From Apium graveolens (taxonomy: Eukaryota; Streptophyta; Magnoliopsida; Apiales; Apiaceae), in the NCBI RefSeq assembly GCF_009905375.1, contig NC_133647.1, positions 167,756,275 to 167,820,274 of the forward strand: a DNA stretch of 64,000 nt, written 5' to 3'. Numbering within the stretch: position 1 is the first letter of the stretch; each line of letters opens with the position of its first letter. Below the pieces are notes generated by a model. The model did not search any database. It was given only the letters and a program-made list of their open reading frames with translations, and had not been told where the DNA came from. Positions 1 through 10,501 of the stretch are shown piece after piece. The translations under genes and the position numbers were made by a program.

Positions 1-568
1 TGGCTAATAATTATTTATTTGTGAAATAAATAATTAATTGGAAAATTTAATAATTTATTAAATGAGATTTAATTGATTATAAATTAATTAAAAAAAGTTC
101 TTAATATTATTAATTAAGGATTTAATTTTTGGAAATTAAATCAAGAGAGAGAATTATTTCTAAAGTGTTTAGAAAAAGGATTAATAATTAAAAGGTGTTT
201 TAATTATTAATGAGAATAATAAATGGGATAATAATAATAATATTTATGGGAAAATTTCAGTTGAAATTTTTGCCTATAAATACACTATTATAGACCCTAT
301 TTTATTTGAACCCTAGAAACCCAAAAGTTTCAGAAAACCAAATTCTATCCACCTCATCCTCCTCCTAAAAGTCGTTTTCTTGGTGGATATCGGTGGAGTG
401 CTTCACACTTGAGGAGCAACTGCTAAGGATCTCTGATCGTTGTCTCCGAATTATTTTAAAGGTTAGATTCGATCCCTCGAATTTTTATTCACGATTTATA
501 TGCTTTTATTTGGATTTTGTATGTGTAAAAGTGTTTTTCCACGCCCCGCTGCGTTTAAAAATCCAACA
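1..568 (+). repeat. 5' LTR of Copia-A, truncated by window edge
   Basis: Matches 6193-6760 almost base for base and ends CCAACA immediately before the primer-binding site. By comparison with the 3' copy the full LTR is 1661 bp, so about 1092 bp lie left of the window. A TATA box (TATAAATA, 275-282) sits in a TGCCTATAAATACACT context. The ORF at 393-611 is within the LTR and is not considered a gene. Confidence 0.95.
275..282 (+). promoter_or_regulatory. TATA box of Copia-A 5' LTR
   Basis: TATAAATA within TGCCTATAAATACACT, followed by an unbroken leader region. The same sequence is at 6467-6474 in the 3' LTR. It is the best candidate for the RNA polymerase II core promoter of this element. 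Confidence 0.7.
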
Positions 569-569
569 A

Positions 570-581
570 TGGCATCAGAGC
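570..581 (+). other. Primer-binding site of Copia-A (tRNA-Met)
   Basis: TGGCATCAGAGC, one base away from the plant initiator tRNA-Met complement TGGTATCAGAGC, starting 1 nt after the LTR. It fixes the LTR end at 568 and the element's orientation as plus. Confidence 0.9.
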
Positions 582-1048
582 AAAGGTTGTATGCATATAG
601 ATCTGTGGTAAAAATTTCAGAATTTTATGTGCTTGTATGAATTAATTATGATTTTTACAAGTTATATCATGGTTTAATTTTTTCTGATGAGAAATCGTTT
701 CTCAGAATAATTTTGAATGTTGATCTGGGTTCTACAAGTGTTGTAGATCGTCTGGGTATTTTTTTCATAATTTTATGATGTATAGATTTTTTATTATGAA
801 TTTTTGAAGTTCTTACAATTAAATTCGTAATTAAATAAGTATAAATATATGTATATATAATATATATATGTTTGTATTATATCTGCTGCTTTTGTCTGCT
901 GTCTGTGATTGTTACAGAGAGAAAGAAGAAAGACAAAGAAACTGGTTCTGTCAGGCAGCACGCAAACCGAGGGAGACAGGCAAGGCGGCGCCAGGAACAG
1001 GCGCGTGTGGCGCACGCGCGCGGGGATGGCTATTGCGCATTTGTAGAA

Positions 1049-1137
1049 TGCGTTACACACTTTATTGGATGAAAAGGAGTGTAACGCATCACGGGAATGC
1101 GTTACAGGTCCTGTAACGCATTCCTGTAATGCGTTAC
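1049..1137 (+). repeat. Alternating TGCGTTAC / GTAACGCA cluster with perfect hairpin
   Basis: TGCGTTAC occurs at 1049-1056, 1098-1105 and 1130-1137, and its reverse complement at 1081-1088 and 1113-1120, so five copies alternate in orientation within 89 bp. The central pair forms a perfect inverted repeat: arms 1094-1108 and 1110-1124 (15 bp each) around a single T at 1109. In RNA, alternative pairings between the copies are possible. Confidence 0.9.
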
Positions 1138-1850
1138 AACCCGTCTGTTGATTTTAAAATTGATTTTCTGGGAGTTTCGTAACTCCGTTTTGGGCGTGCA
1201 ATATACCGTTGGATTCGTTTTTCCGAGACGGATCTAATGGAGTGATCAATTTTAGTTTATATAAAAGTTTTTAACTGTTTATATTTCCATGAAGTGTTTT
1301 AAAGCTGTTTTTGACTGTTTTTAATTGCTTTTAAATGCTTCATGTGATACATAGAGATGTATAATGCTTAGACTAATGTGCTAGATGATATAACATGCCT
1401 ACCTTAATGTTTATTCATGTTGATATATGTGATATATGCTTAGTTTATCATGCGATGATAGATTTAGGTGAACTTAAATGAACATAAGGCGTTTGTTAGA
1501 CAACCTAGTATGGTGAAATTGTTTCATAACCTTAAGAATAATATTATGAATACAATCATGAGATTCTTGTGTTTGTGAAACACGTAATTGAATATGAATT
1601 TTCGATATGAGAGAAAGGATGATTCTGTCAACAACAGATTTCTATCTGTAAGAAAGGGTTATTAAGTGACGCCTCTTGACAATGCTCCACCCGATCTGGG
1701 AATAGTCTGATTATTGATTATTGATTTGAAATATTTAATTTAAAAGGAAGAATCTCTTTATAATATGATTATGATTGTAACATAATATAATCCCTCTAAA
1801 ATTAAATAATATCAAGTAGTAATTGGCCAATGACACAACGGGCTTGTGTC

Positions 1851-2211
1851 GGTCATAGCCTTCCAACATGATAGAAAAGTAGTTCTTATTTTTGAATCAT
1901 TGTCGGTTCGTGCTACAGCCGAGGGCTTTGATTTCGAAATAAGAAATACTTGTCTATTACATAGAGATGTGTACATTGAATAAGAATCTAAAGGTCGGTA
2001 CGTGCTACAGCCATGGGCCTTTGGGGACTGATTCAACTGTACGGAATGTTGGGTTAGACTTGACTTAGAATATTGAGTTTGTCGTGCTACATCCGAGACT
2101 CAATTATTCGAGAGGCTAAAGTTTGATTAGGGAATAACATGAGATGTAATTGACAAGAGTTGTCTGCCTATTGAATATTACATGGAGGTTCGTGCTACAG
2201 CCGGGGTCTTG
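1851..2211 (+). repeat. Spaced GTGCTACAGCC repeats in Copia-A leader
   Basis: GTGCTACAGCC is found at 1910-1920, 2002-2012 and 2192-2202, with a one-base variant GTGCTACATCC at 2084-2094 and a decayed unit near 1851-1860. Spacing is 82-108 bp. Each unit is usually preceded by a GGTTC or GGTCGGTAC-like word and followed by a G-rich stretch. The sequences between units are not obviously related, so this is a dispersed motif rather than a simple tandem array. Confidence 0.8.
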
Positions 2212-2406
2212 TAATGGAATGTAGGATCCCTATTCCCACTAGCATTATGAATGCTTAATTTTTCACGTAGGGGGTTGAATAAATTAGGTAAACTAGTGGG
2301 AGCCACTCATGAATAAAGACCCGATTCATATAGTGTTTTGAAATGAAATCAAATATTTGCTAAGTGTTGTTATGTGTTTATCATTTACAGATTTACTTTG
2401 TACGTT

Positions 2407-3285
2407 ATGTCTTCTGCACTATCACTCACGAGCATATTGGATGCTCACAAATTGACTGGTCCTAATTATGCTGACTGGCTTCGAAACTTGAGAATTGTTC
2501 TCAGGATTGAGAAACTGGAATACGTGATTGACTCACCTAAGCCTACTGAACCTGCTAGTGATGCACATAATGATGAACATGTTATGTATCGTAAGTGGAT
2601 AGATGATGCAAATGATGTACAATGCATCATGCTAGCTTCCATGAACATTGAGCTACAGAAGCAATATGAGCATATGGATGCTCACACTATCCTCATGCAT
2701 CTACAAGAGTTGTATGATGTGGCAGGGAGGACAGCTCGATATGAGATATCGAAGGAGCTGTTCGGTTGTAGGATGTCTGAGGGATCATCTGTGAATGACC
2801 ATGTACTTAAGATGATCAATTTGATTGAACGTCTTGGACAACTTGGTTTTGCCATGGATGGGGAGCTGAGCCAAGACTTGGTCTTGCAATCGCTTCCGAG
2901 TTCGTTCTCGCAGTTTGTTGTGAACTTTCACATGAATAAGTTGGATGTCAGCCTGCCTGAACTCCACAACATGTTGAAGACTGCGGAATCGAATTTTCCT
3001 CCTAAGAAGAGTTCTGTTCTTCTAATTGGTGAAGGTTCCAATCCTAAGTAAAGGAAGAGGAACTCTTCCAAGAAGAAGAACGTGGGTGAGAAAACGCCAG
3101 TTCCACCAAAAGCTGAAGACCCCAAGAGCAAAGTTGTTTGCTTTTACTGTAACAAGGTGGGGCACTGGAAGAGGAACTGTAAGGTTTACCTTGCAGAATT
3201 GAAGAAGAAGGGTAGTGAGACTACCGCTTCTGATTCAGGTATGTTCATGATAGAAGTGAATATGTCATTTCTACTTGGGTATTAA
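2407..3285 (+). pseudogene. gag: Copia-A gag (capsid/nucleocapsid), interrupted
   Basis: Copia Gag, which would form the virus-like particle and bind element RNA. I take the start as ATG 2407 (MSSALSLTSILDAHK), because an in-frame ATG at 2374 adds only 11 unlikely residues. The capsid region has KLTGPNYADWLRNL near the N-terminus and the LIERLGQLGF area in the middle. A TAA at 3049-3051 stops the frame, and the same frame resumes with a lysine-rich stretch and a CCHC zinc knuckle (CFYCNKVGHWKRNC) near 3139-3180. A frameshift at about 3265 separates it from the protease. Its sequence differs clearly from the gags of Copia-B, C, D, E and G, so it is another copia lineage. Confidence 0.85.
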
Positions 3286-5063
3286 ATACCGCCTGTGGTT
3301 CTCATATCTGCAATTTGTTGCAGGGACCAAGGAGAAGTAGGACTCTTGAGGAAGAGGAGGTGATTCTACTGATGGGAAATGGAGCAAGAGTTGCTGTTGA
3401 AGATGTAGAATCATTTCATTTACATATGCCTACGGGCAAGACTATTGTTTGAAATAATTGTTATTTTGTTCCCTCGATTGTGAGGAATATTATTCCCATG
3501 TTAGACTTGGATGGATTTTCATTTATTATTGAGAATAATGAATGTTCTATTCTTAGAGATAATATTCTTTATGGACGTGGTACTTTAAATAATGGTCTGT
3601 ATGTATGTGACATAATTTATTTCAGATTGAACAAACTAATAAAAGAAAAGGGATGATGAAAATCTCACTTCATAGTGGCACTGCAGTCTCCATTTAGTGG
3701 ACATGGAGAGAGGGCTGCAGATTTGCTAGCAATGGTACACACAGATGTATGTGGACCAATGTCTAAGCAAGCCATGGGTGGATTTTCATACTTCATTACT
3801 TTCATAGATGATAGATCTGGATTCGGATATGTGTTTGATGAAACACAAGTCTGAGGCCTTTGAAAATTTCAAAGAATATAAGTATGAAGTGGAGAAACAA
3901 CCAAACATAGTATTATAACTCTTCGATCAGATCGAGGTGGAAAATACTTTAATGGAGTGTTTCTAGATTATCTCTAAATAAATGGTATAGTCTCCCAGTG
4001 GACTCCTCCAGATTAGTATCTGAAAGGAGAAATCGAACTTTGTTAGACATAGTTCGGTCCATGATGAGCTATACAAATCTTCCAGTATTCCTATGGGGTT
4101 ATGCATTGGAAACCTCGGCATATTTACTGAATATGGTGCTTTCCAAAATCTGTTCCTCAAACTTCGTATGAGATATGGAAAGAAAGGAAACCGAGTCTTA
4201 AACACGTTAAGATTTGGGGATGTCTAGCTTATGTCAAGAAAGTTGACCCAGATAAGCTGGAATATCGATCCGAAAATGTAGTATTGTGGGATATCCTAAA
4301 GAGACTTTAGGGTATTACTTTTGCACCGATCATCGGGTGTTTGTCTCCAGACATGCTACCTTCTTGGAAAAGGAGTTTATCCTTGAAGGAAACAGTGGGA
4401 GCAAAATTGAACTTGATGAAGTTCAAGAAGCACAAACTACTACGGATCAAGTGGAAACACCTATTCTGACTGAACAACCTTTTGTGGAACAGCCCATTCA
4501 TAGATCAGGGAGAGTGTCTCGCCAATCTGAGAGGGAATATGGCTTTGTCATTGAGAATGACAATGAGTTGTCGATCATTGTTGATGACGAACCTGTGACC
4601 TATAATGAGGCTATGAGTATTGTTGACTCAGAGAAATGGCATAGTGCCATAAAATCCAGAATGGAATCTACGTATACGGTATACAAAAGATTGATTATAG
4701 CAGATGGCCAGGTGGAGACCTATAAGGCCAGGCTTGTGGGAAAAGGATTCAAACAAAGGCAATGGATTGACTTTGATGAAACTTTTTACATGTAGCCCTG
4801 TTAAAATCAGTTCGGATTTTGCTTGCGATTAATGTGGTTTAAAGCAAGCTTCTCGTAGATGGAACATCCGTTTTGATGAGACAATCAAAGAGTTTGATTT
4901 TATCAAAAACGTGGATGAACCATGCGTCTACAAAAGGGTTAGTGGGAGCGCGATAACATTTCTTATATTATATTGAATTAGAGTTGACACACATAACAAC
5001 ATAGCAGACCCACTCACAAAGCTACTTTATGAAAGTCACTTTGATCGTCAAGATGGGTATTAG
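3262..5063 (+). pseudogene. pol: Copia-A pol remnant (PR, IN, traces of RT/RNase H)
   Basis: Decayed polyprotein. A protease-like WVLNTACGSHIC near 3275-3310 has N where the catalytic D of D-T/S-G is expected. Integrase core is recognisable from HTDVCGPMSKQAMGGFSYF (about 3735-3800) and LRSDRGGKYF (about 3920-3950), broken by many stops. The longest open piece (4286-4795) covers the integrase C-terminus, the acidic linker (HRSGRVSRQSEREYG) and the start of RT (YKARLVGKGFKQR). After that only short RT islands (LKQASRRWN) and the RNase H tail (NNIADPLTK) remain. The RT catalytic centre (DD) and nearly all of RNase H are deleted, so this copy cannot have moved without help from a related element. 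It ends at TAG 5061-5063. Confidence 0.8.
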
Positions 5064-5088
5064 ATACCAGAGTGATTGGCTTTAGTAC

Positions 5089-5099
5089 AAGTGGGAGAT
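5089..5099 (+). other. Polypurine tract of Copia-A
   Basis: Purine-rich AAGTGGGAGA directly before the 3' LTR, the expected plus-strand priming site for reverse transcription. Confidence 0.75.
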
Positions 5100-6760
5100 T
5101 GAAAGGAATATGTCCTAAGTCCAATCAGGTATTAGGATTTAGGAATAACTCTTTATGTAATCTGTTTTGATTTCATTGATATTAATAAAGACTTGTTTTG
5201 TTTTTTATTACGGGCTCTATCTATTTAAGTGTTTAAATAAGATATACCATAGTTTAGAGTAAAGCTTTTTATGGATTATGATGAGATCATAATAGTGAGA
5301 CCTAAAAAGATGATAACTCTAAACTTAAATAGTTCCTGGTCATAGGATTACTAACTGGTAATTAATAATCCGCAAAGATCGGTACATACTATGCTTACTT
5401 CATTATGAAGGATGTCTGTTCTCATAGACATTTGTGTGGTGACACTATAGCTAGTATGTAGGTGCTTATTATAGAATAAGTTCACTGAACATGACTCGCC
5501 AAGCTGAACAACTGATGGAGTTCACTCACGTGTCAGCAGTTGTTCGCTTAGTGATAGTTGTACAAGTATCCTTAGACTTGAGGTCATCATAGTCATCTTG
5601 TGTACACTGAACTATGCTTTGGTTTAGTTCTTAGTCTCCAGGGACAATTATTAGGGCTCTTCTGGGTATAGGAATTTGTACACAAAGATAGTGTATGATC
5701 AATAAAGGATCTACCCCTTCCAGTGAAGGAAGCGAATGTTCAAGGCTGATCCACTTATGCTAGTTCAGGAATCTCTGGCCAGAGTGAATGAAATTAGAAA
5801 GGAGTTTCTAATTTGCATAGAACTACGCATAGTAAATGGTAAGCAAGTGATTGAATTAGATAGGCTTGACACGAGATCCATGCCTTGTATTTAATCGGGA
5901 CATTGTAGGGTAGAAGGAGTTTATTATACGGTAACTATTCACTGACAGGTTCTTGGTATTCTAAGCAGTGAATTCATATTATCCGGATAGTCGCGATATG
6001 TTGAGAAGCATCACTCACGATGTAGAATAAATGTGATTAATTAATTAATCATATTTAATAAATTAGAGAATTTATATAAATAATGATAAAATAGTTTTAT
6101 TATTATTTATTTCTACTACCGACTTAATATTGAACCTACAGGGTCACACCATAAAAAGAGAATGATTTTATGGTGGAGGAATTAATTAATAATGGCTAAT
6201 AATTATTTATTTGTGAAATAAATAATTAATTGGCAAATTTAATAATTGATTAAATGAGATTTAATTGATTATAAATTAATTAAGAAAAGTTCTTAATATT
6301 ATTAATTAAGGATTTAATTTTTGGAAATTAAATCAAGAGAGAGAATTATTTCTAAAGTGTTTAGAAAAAGGATTAATAATTAAAAGGTGTTTTAATTATT
6401 AATGAGAATAATAAATGGGATAATAATAATAATATTTATAGGAAAATTTCAGCTGAAAATTTTGCCTATAAATACACTATTATAGACCCTATTTTATTTG
6501 AACCCTAGAAACCCAAAAGTTTCAGAAAACCAAATTCTCTCCACCTCATCCTCCTCCTAAAAGTCGTTTTCTTGGTGGATACCGGTGGAGTGCTTCACAC
6601 TTGAGGAGCAACTGCTAAGGATCTCTGATCGTTGTCTCCGAATTATTTTAAAGGTTAGATTCGATCCCTCGAATTTTTATTCACGATTTATATGCTTTTA
6701 TTTGGATTTTGTATGTGTAAAACTATTTTTCCACGCCCCGCTGCGTTTAAAAATCCAACA
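5100..6760 (+). repeat. 3' LTR of Copia-A (1661 bp)
   Basis: Starts TGAAAGGAATATG after the polypurine tract and ends CCAACA at 6760. The last 568 bp duplicate positions 1-568. TATA box at 6467-6474. An AT-rich patch of AATTAATTA words lies at about 6030-6420. The five bases just outside (6761-6765, TTTAT) are the predicted target duplication, whose partner is off-window. Confidence 0.93.
6467..6474 (+). promoter_or_regulatory. TATA box of Copia-A 3' LTR
   Basis: TATAAATA, copy of 275-282. Transcription from here would read out of Copia-A into the Copia-B fragment on its antisense strand. Confidence 0.65.
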
Positions 6761-7528
6761 TTTATCCAGTTGCTTGACATTATAAATCAAGATAGATGCA
6801 GTTTCACTTTTTGTGAGCAAGAAATACACTTATGTCTATCTGGCGAACTCATCCACTATGACCATAACATATTTTTTCTTTGTAATAGACATGACATTCA
6901 CTGGACCAAATAGATCTACATGAAGTAGGTGATAAGGCTCAAGAATTGATGATTCAGTCTTGCTCTTAAATGAAGATTTTCTTTGTTTAGCCTTCTGACA
7001 TGAATCACAAAGGCCATCAGGAGCAAATACTGATTTTGGCAGTCGTCTCACAAGATCTTTCTTGACTAGTTCATTTATATTGTTGAAATTTAAATGAGAG
7101 AGTTTCTTGTGCCAATTCCAGCTTTCTTCAATTGATGCTCTACTCATCAGACAGATTGCAGAACCATCGGTACTTGTTGAAAGCTTGGCTTCATAAATGT
7201 TACCATGCCTATATCCTTTCAGAACAACTTTGCCTGTAGATTTGCTTAGAACTTCACAGTGTTCTTCAAAGAAATCCACATGATAACCTCTATCACATAT
7301 TTGACTAACACTCAGCAGATTGTGTTCAAGTCCTGAGACCAGAGCTACTTCTTTAATGATGATATTCCCAAGATTGATATTGTCATATCCCAATGTTTTT
7401 CAAATGTTGTCATCTCCATAAGAAACACTTGGGCTAGCCTTCTCCACAAATTCTGATAGCAGGGTTTTATTTCCAGTCATATATCATGAGCATCCACTGT
7501 CCAGAACTAGGATGTTTTTCCTGTTGCC
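6761..7528 (-). pseudogene. pol: Copia-B pol fragment: protease end, pre-integrase, integrase start
   Basis: The clearest open stretch is 6836-7393: the end of the protease domain (ALVSGLEHNLLSVSQ), a GAG-pre-integrase zinc segment (WNWHKKLSHLNFNN ... CDSCQKAKQRK) and the start of the integrase core ([20 protein letters not shown]). The protease active-site region upstream (7400-7528) is recognisable but broken. Past 6836 the frame decays until Copia-A replaces it at 6761. The same sequence is uninterrupted in Copia-G (51067-54414). Confidence 0.88.
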
Positions 7529-7546
7529 CTTCAATCACAAAGACCA

Positions 7547-9848
7547 CTAATGATTAGTTTTAAGGACCCAGACTTGCTTGGATCCTTTGGCCTTATTAAG
7601 TTTGTTAACATTTGCAGAGGATTTAGCATCAGAGTTTATGTTAACATTTTTCTTATCAGCAATTACACTATCAGACTTTGTATCAGAAGAAGGTTTTATT
7701 TGATAATAATCATAGTACAAACTATGATATTCCTTACAAGTATAAATGGAATGCCATAAACTACCACAATGAAAACAAGGATTTTGTGGCCTATATCTAA
7801 CAGACTGACTCTTAACTCCTGACTTTGAAGGTAAGGAGTTTATGTTCTTATTCTTCCTGCAAAAAGAAGCCCGATGGTTAGAACTTCCACAGTTATGACA
7901 TATTTTTTAGGAGCATTAGGAACAGCCTTATAATCATTGCTTTTATTTAAACCTTCCTTTCCATTCCTATTTTTCCTAGGTGACTTTACCTTGTTTACAT
8001 TCTTAACTTCTTTCAGCTTATGCTTAAGCTGCTTCTTTGTCATTAAGCCTACATTTACTTCAGTTGTTTTTTCCTGTTTTAGTTTGTCAGAAGTTAATTC
8101 CTCTTTAAATTCTGATTTTTCAGTATTAAACTTTACAGCTACAAACTTAACAAGTTTTAGCTTTATCTTTTGTTTAACAACTATAGGCTTAATTTCTACA
8201 GTTCCTTTATCATTCTTATCATCTCCATAACCTAAGCCCTCTTTCCAGTTTCCACTATTTAACAAATTCTGAGTTGTTCTGCCAGAGTTAGTCCAAGTCC
8301 TGATAATCTCTCTTTCCTTTTCTAACTCAGTTTTTAGAGATTCATTCATTTTAAGTACTTCATCCCTAACATAGAAAGCATCATCTCTATCTTTCTGAGT
8401 TTGATGGAACATGACTAACTCTTTTTCTAAATAATCATTCCTCTTTTTACAAGCAAGATTTTCAGAAGTTAATCTTTCACATGTTAAAGTTTGATCTCTA
8501 TAACTAATGAACATGGTTTTAAGATATCTTCTCAGCTCATTAATATCATCAGTATGAAAGGCATAAGTAGTTTGAGGTACCTTTAACTCAGCAGCTTCAG
8601 AACTGCTATCAGCATTTGCCATATCAGCATTTTCCATCAAGGCATAGTTCTCTCACTTTTAGAATCTGAAGTGTATGTCCAGCTTTTCTTCTTTGTGACA
8701 AGAGCCTTGCCTTTGTCACTCTTCACTTTCTTGCAATCAGGAGATATGTGGCCTTTCTCACCACAGTTGTAGCATTTGACATTTGTGTAATCTCCTCTGT
8801 CAGACTTCCCTCCTTTGCCTTCATATTTTCTTAAACTCTTCTTATCAGAACTTGCACCTTTCCTGGAAAACCTCTTTCCCTTTCTGAATTTCCTGTATGC
8901 AATCCTTGTGATTCCTTTCACCATAAGAGCACACAGCTTCATCATCTCTTTATCAGCATTCATCACAGGCAAACTTTCAGTTTCTGAGTCATCATCACTA
9001 TCAGAACTTGATGACTCAGTATCAGACTTTGTGATGAGCGTTTTTCCCTTGCCTTTCCTTGAGGTAGCTGCCTTGGGGGATTCTTCTTCAGCCTTAAGAG
9101 CAACTGTCCTTGACTTTCCTCCTTTCCTCTTGCTTCTTTGTTCCATCTCAAGTTCATGAGTCTTGAGCATCCCATAAATTTCATCAAGAGTTGTTTCATC
9201 AAGATTATAGTTGTCTCTTATAATTGTTGCTTTCAAATCCCAACTTTCAGGAAGAGCTAACATGAATTTAAGGTTTGAATCTTCAAGATCATACTCCTTA
9301 TCAACTAGTGACAAATCATTCAAGAGTTTGACAAATCTGTCATATAAATCAGTCAATGATTCATTAGGCTTTGAGTCAAAGTGTTCATACTCTTGAGTGA
9401 GTATTGTCTTCCTGTTCTTCTTAATCGAATCAGTTCCCTGGCACCTTGTCTCCAAGGCATCCCATATCTCCTTTGCAGTCTTGCAGTTAATTACCCTGTT
9501 TGATATTACATTATCAATGGCACTATGCAGCAAGTGTCGTACCTTAGCATCCTTAGCAATTGATGCGATATCTTCAGCAGTATAATCACTCTTCTCCTTT
9601 GGTACAGACTTTGTTGCTTCACCTTCAACTACAACAGCGAGTTTTGTTGGCTTGTGAGGTCCTTCATTGATTCTGTCAAGATATTCTGGATCTGTAGCTT
9701 CCAGAAATATAGTCATCCTCACCTTTCATATGGGATATTCAGATGGTTTTACTATGGGAACTCTAATAGCCTCATATCGACTATGGATTTGAGTCTTTGG
9801 GGGTTCTTCAGTTTTGGTGGGCTTGGTTGGAGTTTCTGCTTCAGACAT
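7547..9848 (-). pseudogene. gag: Copia-B gag, long form with two zinc-knuckle regions
   Basis: Start chosen at ATG 9846-9848, the position matching the family. An in-frame TGA at 9726-9728 replaces the Trp expected after YPI, and the same TGA is present in Copia-G. The frame then runs 8637-9722: capsid region (AKEIWDALETRCQGT, LPESWDLKATIIRDN), an acidic Ser/Asp tract, and an intact CCHC knuckle (CYNCGEKGHISPDC). A second part (7840-8640) is coiled-coil rich (NDYLEKELVMFHQ, KTELEKEREIIRTW) followed by lysine-rich sequence and a second knuckle put out of frame near 7900. The gag frame ends at TAG 7547-7549, just before a splice-acceptor-like site. The long two-knuckle Gag resembles the SIRE/Maximus copia lineage. 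Confidence 0.85.
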
Positions 9849-9890
9849 GATTGTTTTTGGATCTTAAACTGTTTGTGTGTTAACAGATAG

Positions 9891-9902
9891 GCTCTGATAC
9901 TA
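9891..9902 (-). other. Primer-binding site of Copia-B
   Basis: On the minus strand TAGTATCAGAGC, one mismatch to the tRNA-Met complement TGGTATCAGAGC, 2 nt inside the 5' LTR. Confidence 0.85.
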
Positions 9903-9904
9903 CT

Positions 9905-10501
9905 TGTTAGGTCACACACACTGTAGAAGGGGGTTGAATATAGTGTATAGCACAATCAAATCGAATTCAAAGAACACAAGTAACAGAAAACAGACTATAT
10001 TAAAATCTGTTACAATATGGAACTGTCATCTCTCAGTGATGAACAAATATCACGAGAGCTGCTAGGGTTACAATGAATAATATTCTTGATAATGATAACA
10101 CATATAGTGTAAACCCTACATCTGTGTTTATATATCACACAGTTACAAGATAATCGCTAATTGATATGGAATATAATTTTGCGTCCTAAAATATATCAAT
10201 CAGTTATCTTTTCTTCCAAGTATTCCATTCTTCATAGAATTCCTTCTTCATGCATATCTCTTCTTACGTTTGTCTTGATCTTCTTTCCTTTCAATCAGCC
10301 GCCTTCCTTATCTGAAAGTTTTCTTTAAGTCCTGATATTATCCCCTGATAAATATCTCCTGAATCTTAAGTACTGATAACTTAAGTTCTGACTTCAGTAA
10401 AAGTGCTGATTTCAGTTAAGTACTGATTTGTCCTGTTTAAGTAAGATCTGAAAACTAAACATAAATCATATTAGACATGACATTATCAAATATATCTAAC
10501 A
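9905..10501 (-). repeat. 5' LTR of Copia-B (597 bp)
   Basis: Bounded by 6-bp inverted ends TGTTAG/CTAACA. Nearly the same as the two 600-bp LTRs of Copia-G (44082-44681, 56612-57211). It has a minus-strand TATATAAA at 10127-10134 followed by CACAG. Positions 10317-10440 carry a run of CTGAT words (AAGTCCTGAT, AAGTACTGAT, AGTGCTGAT). Confidence 0.95.

Larger units (their letters stand above)
582..2406 (+). other. Untranslated leader of Copia-A between PBS and gag
   Basis: About 1.8 kb with no credible coding frame. It contains a GC-rich patch (about 955-1030) unlike its AT-rich surroundings, a cluster of inverted TGCGTTAC words with a perfect 15-bp-arm hairpin (1049-1137), and four spaced GTGCTACAGCC repeats (1910-2202). 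Copia leaders usually hold packaging and dimerisation signals, and these structures are candidates by position only. Confidence 0.75.
1..6760 (+). mobile_element. Copia-A: internally deleted Ty1/copia LTR retrotransposon
   Basis: Plus-strand copia element whose left LTR is cut by the window edge. Order seen: LTR (1-568), PBS, 1.8-kb leader, gag, decayed pol, polypurine tract, full LTR (5100-6760). Positions 1-568 match 6193-6760 at a constant offset of 6192 with about ten mismatches and no net indel, so the insertion is fairly young. The pol region between gag and the 3' LTR is only about 1.8 kb, far less than a complete copia pol, and most of RT and RNase H is missing. It lies inside the integrase gene of minus-strand Copia-B: sequence right of 6760 resumes a Copia-B integrase segment that is uninterrupted in Copia-G near 53640. 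The matching left half and TSD lie outside the window. Confidence 0.93.
6761..10501 (-). mobile_element. Copia-B: 5' half of a minus-strand copia element (same family as Copia-G)
   Basis: Minus-strand element read from right to left: 5' LTR (9905-10501), PBS, gag (7547-9848), protease and start of integrase (to 6761), where Copia-A interrupts it. Proteins and LTR match Copia-G (44082-57211) closely throughout, so the two are copies of one family. It was inserted into the gag of Copia-E, whose reading resumes at 10502. The remaining pol, any accessory region and the 3' LTR should lie to the left of Copia-A, outside the window. Confidence 0.9.

Noticed and set aside
393..611. 72-aa ORF in Copia-A LTR (and copy at 6585-6785)
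   Set aside because: Lies in the LTR near the transcript start, is present in both LTRs only because they are duplicates, and the C-terminal ends differ. No domain seen.
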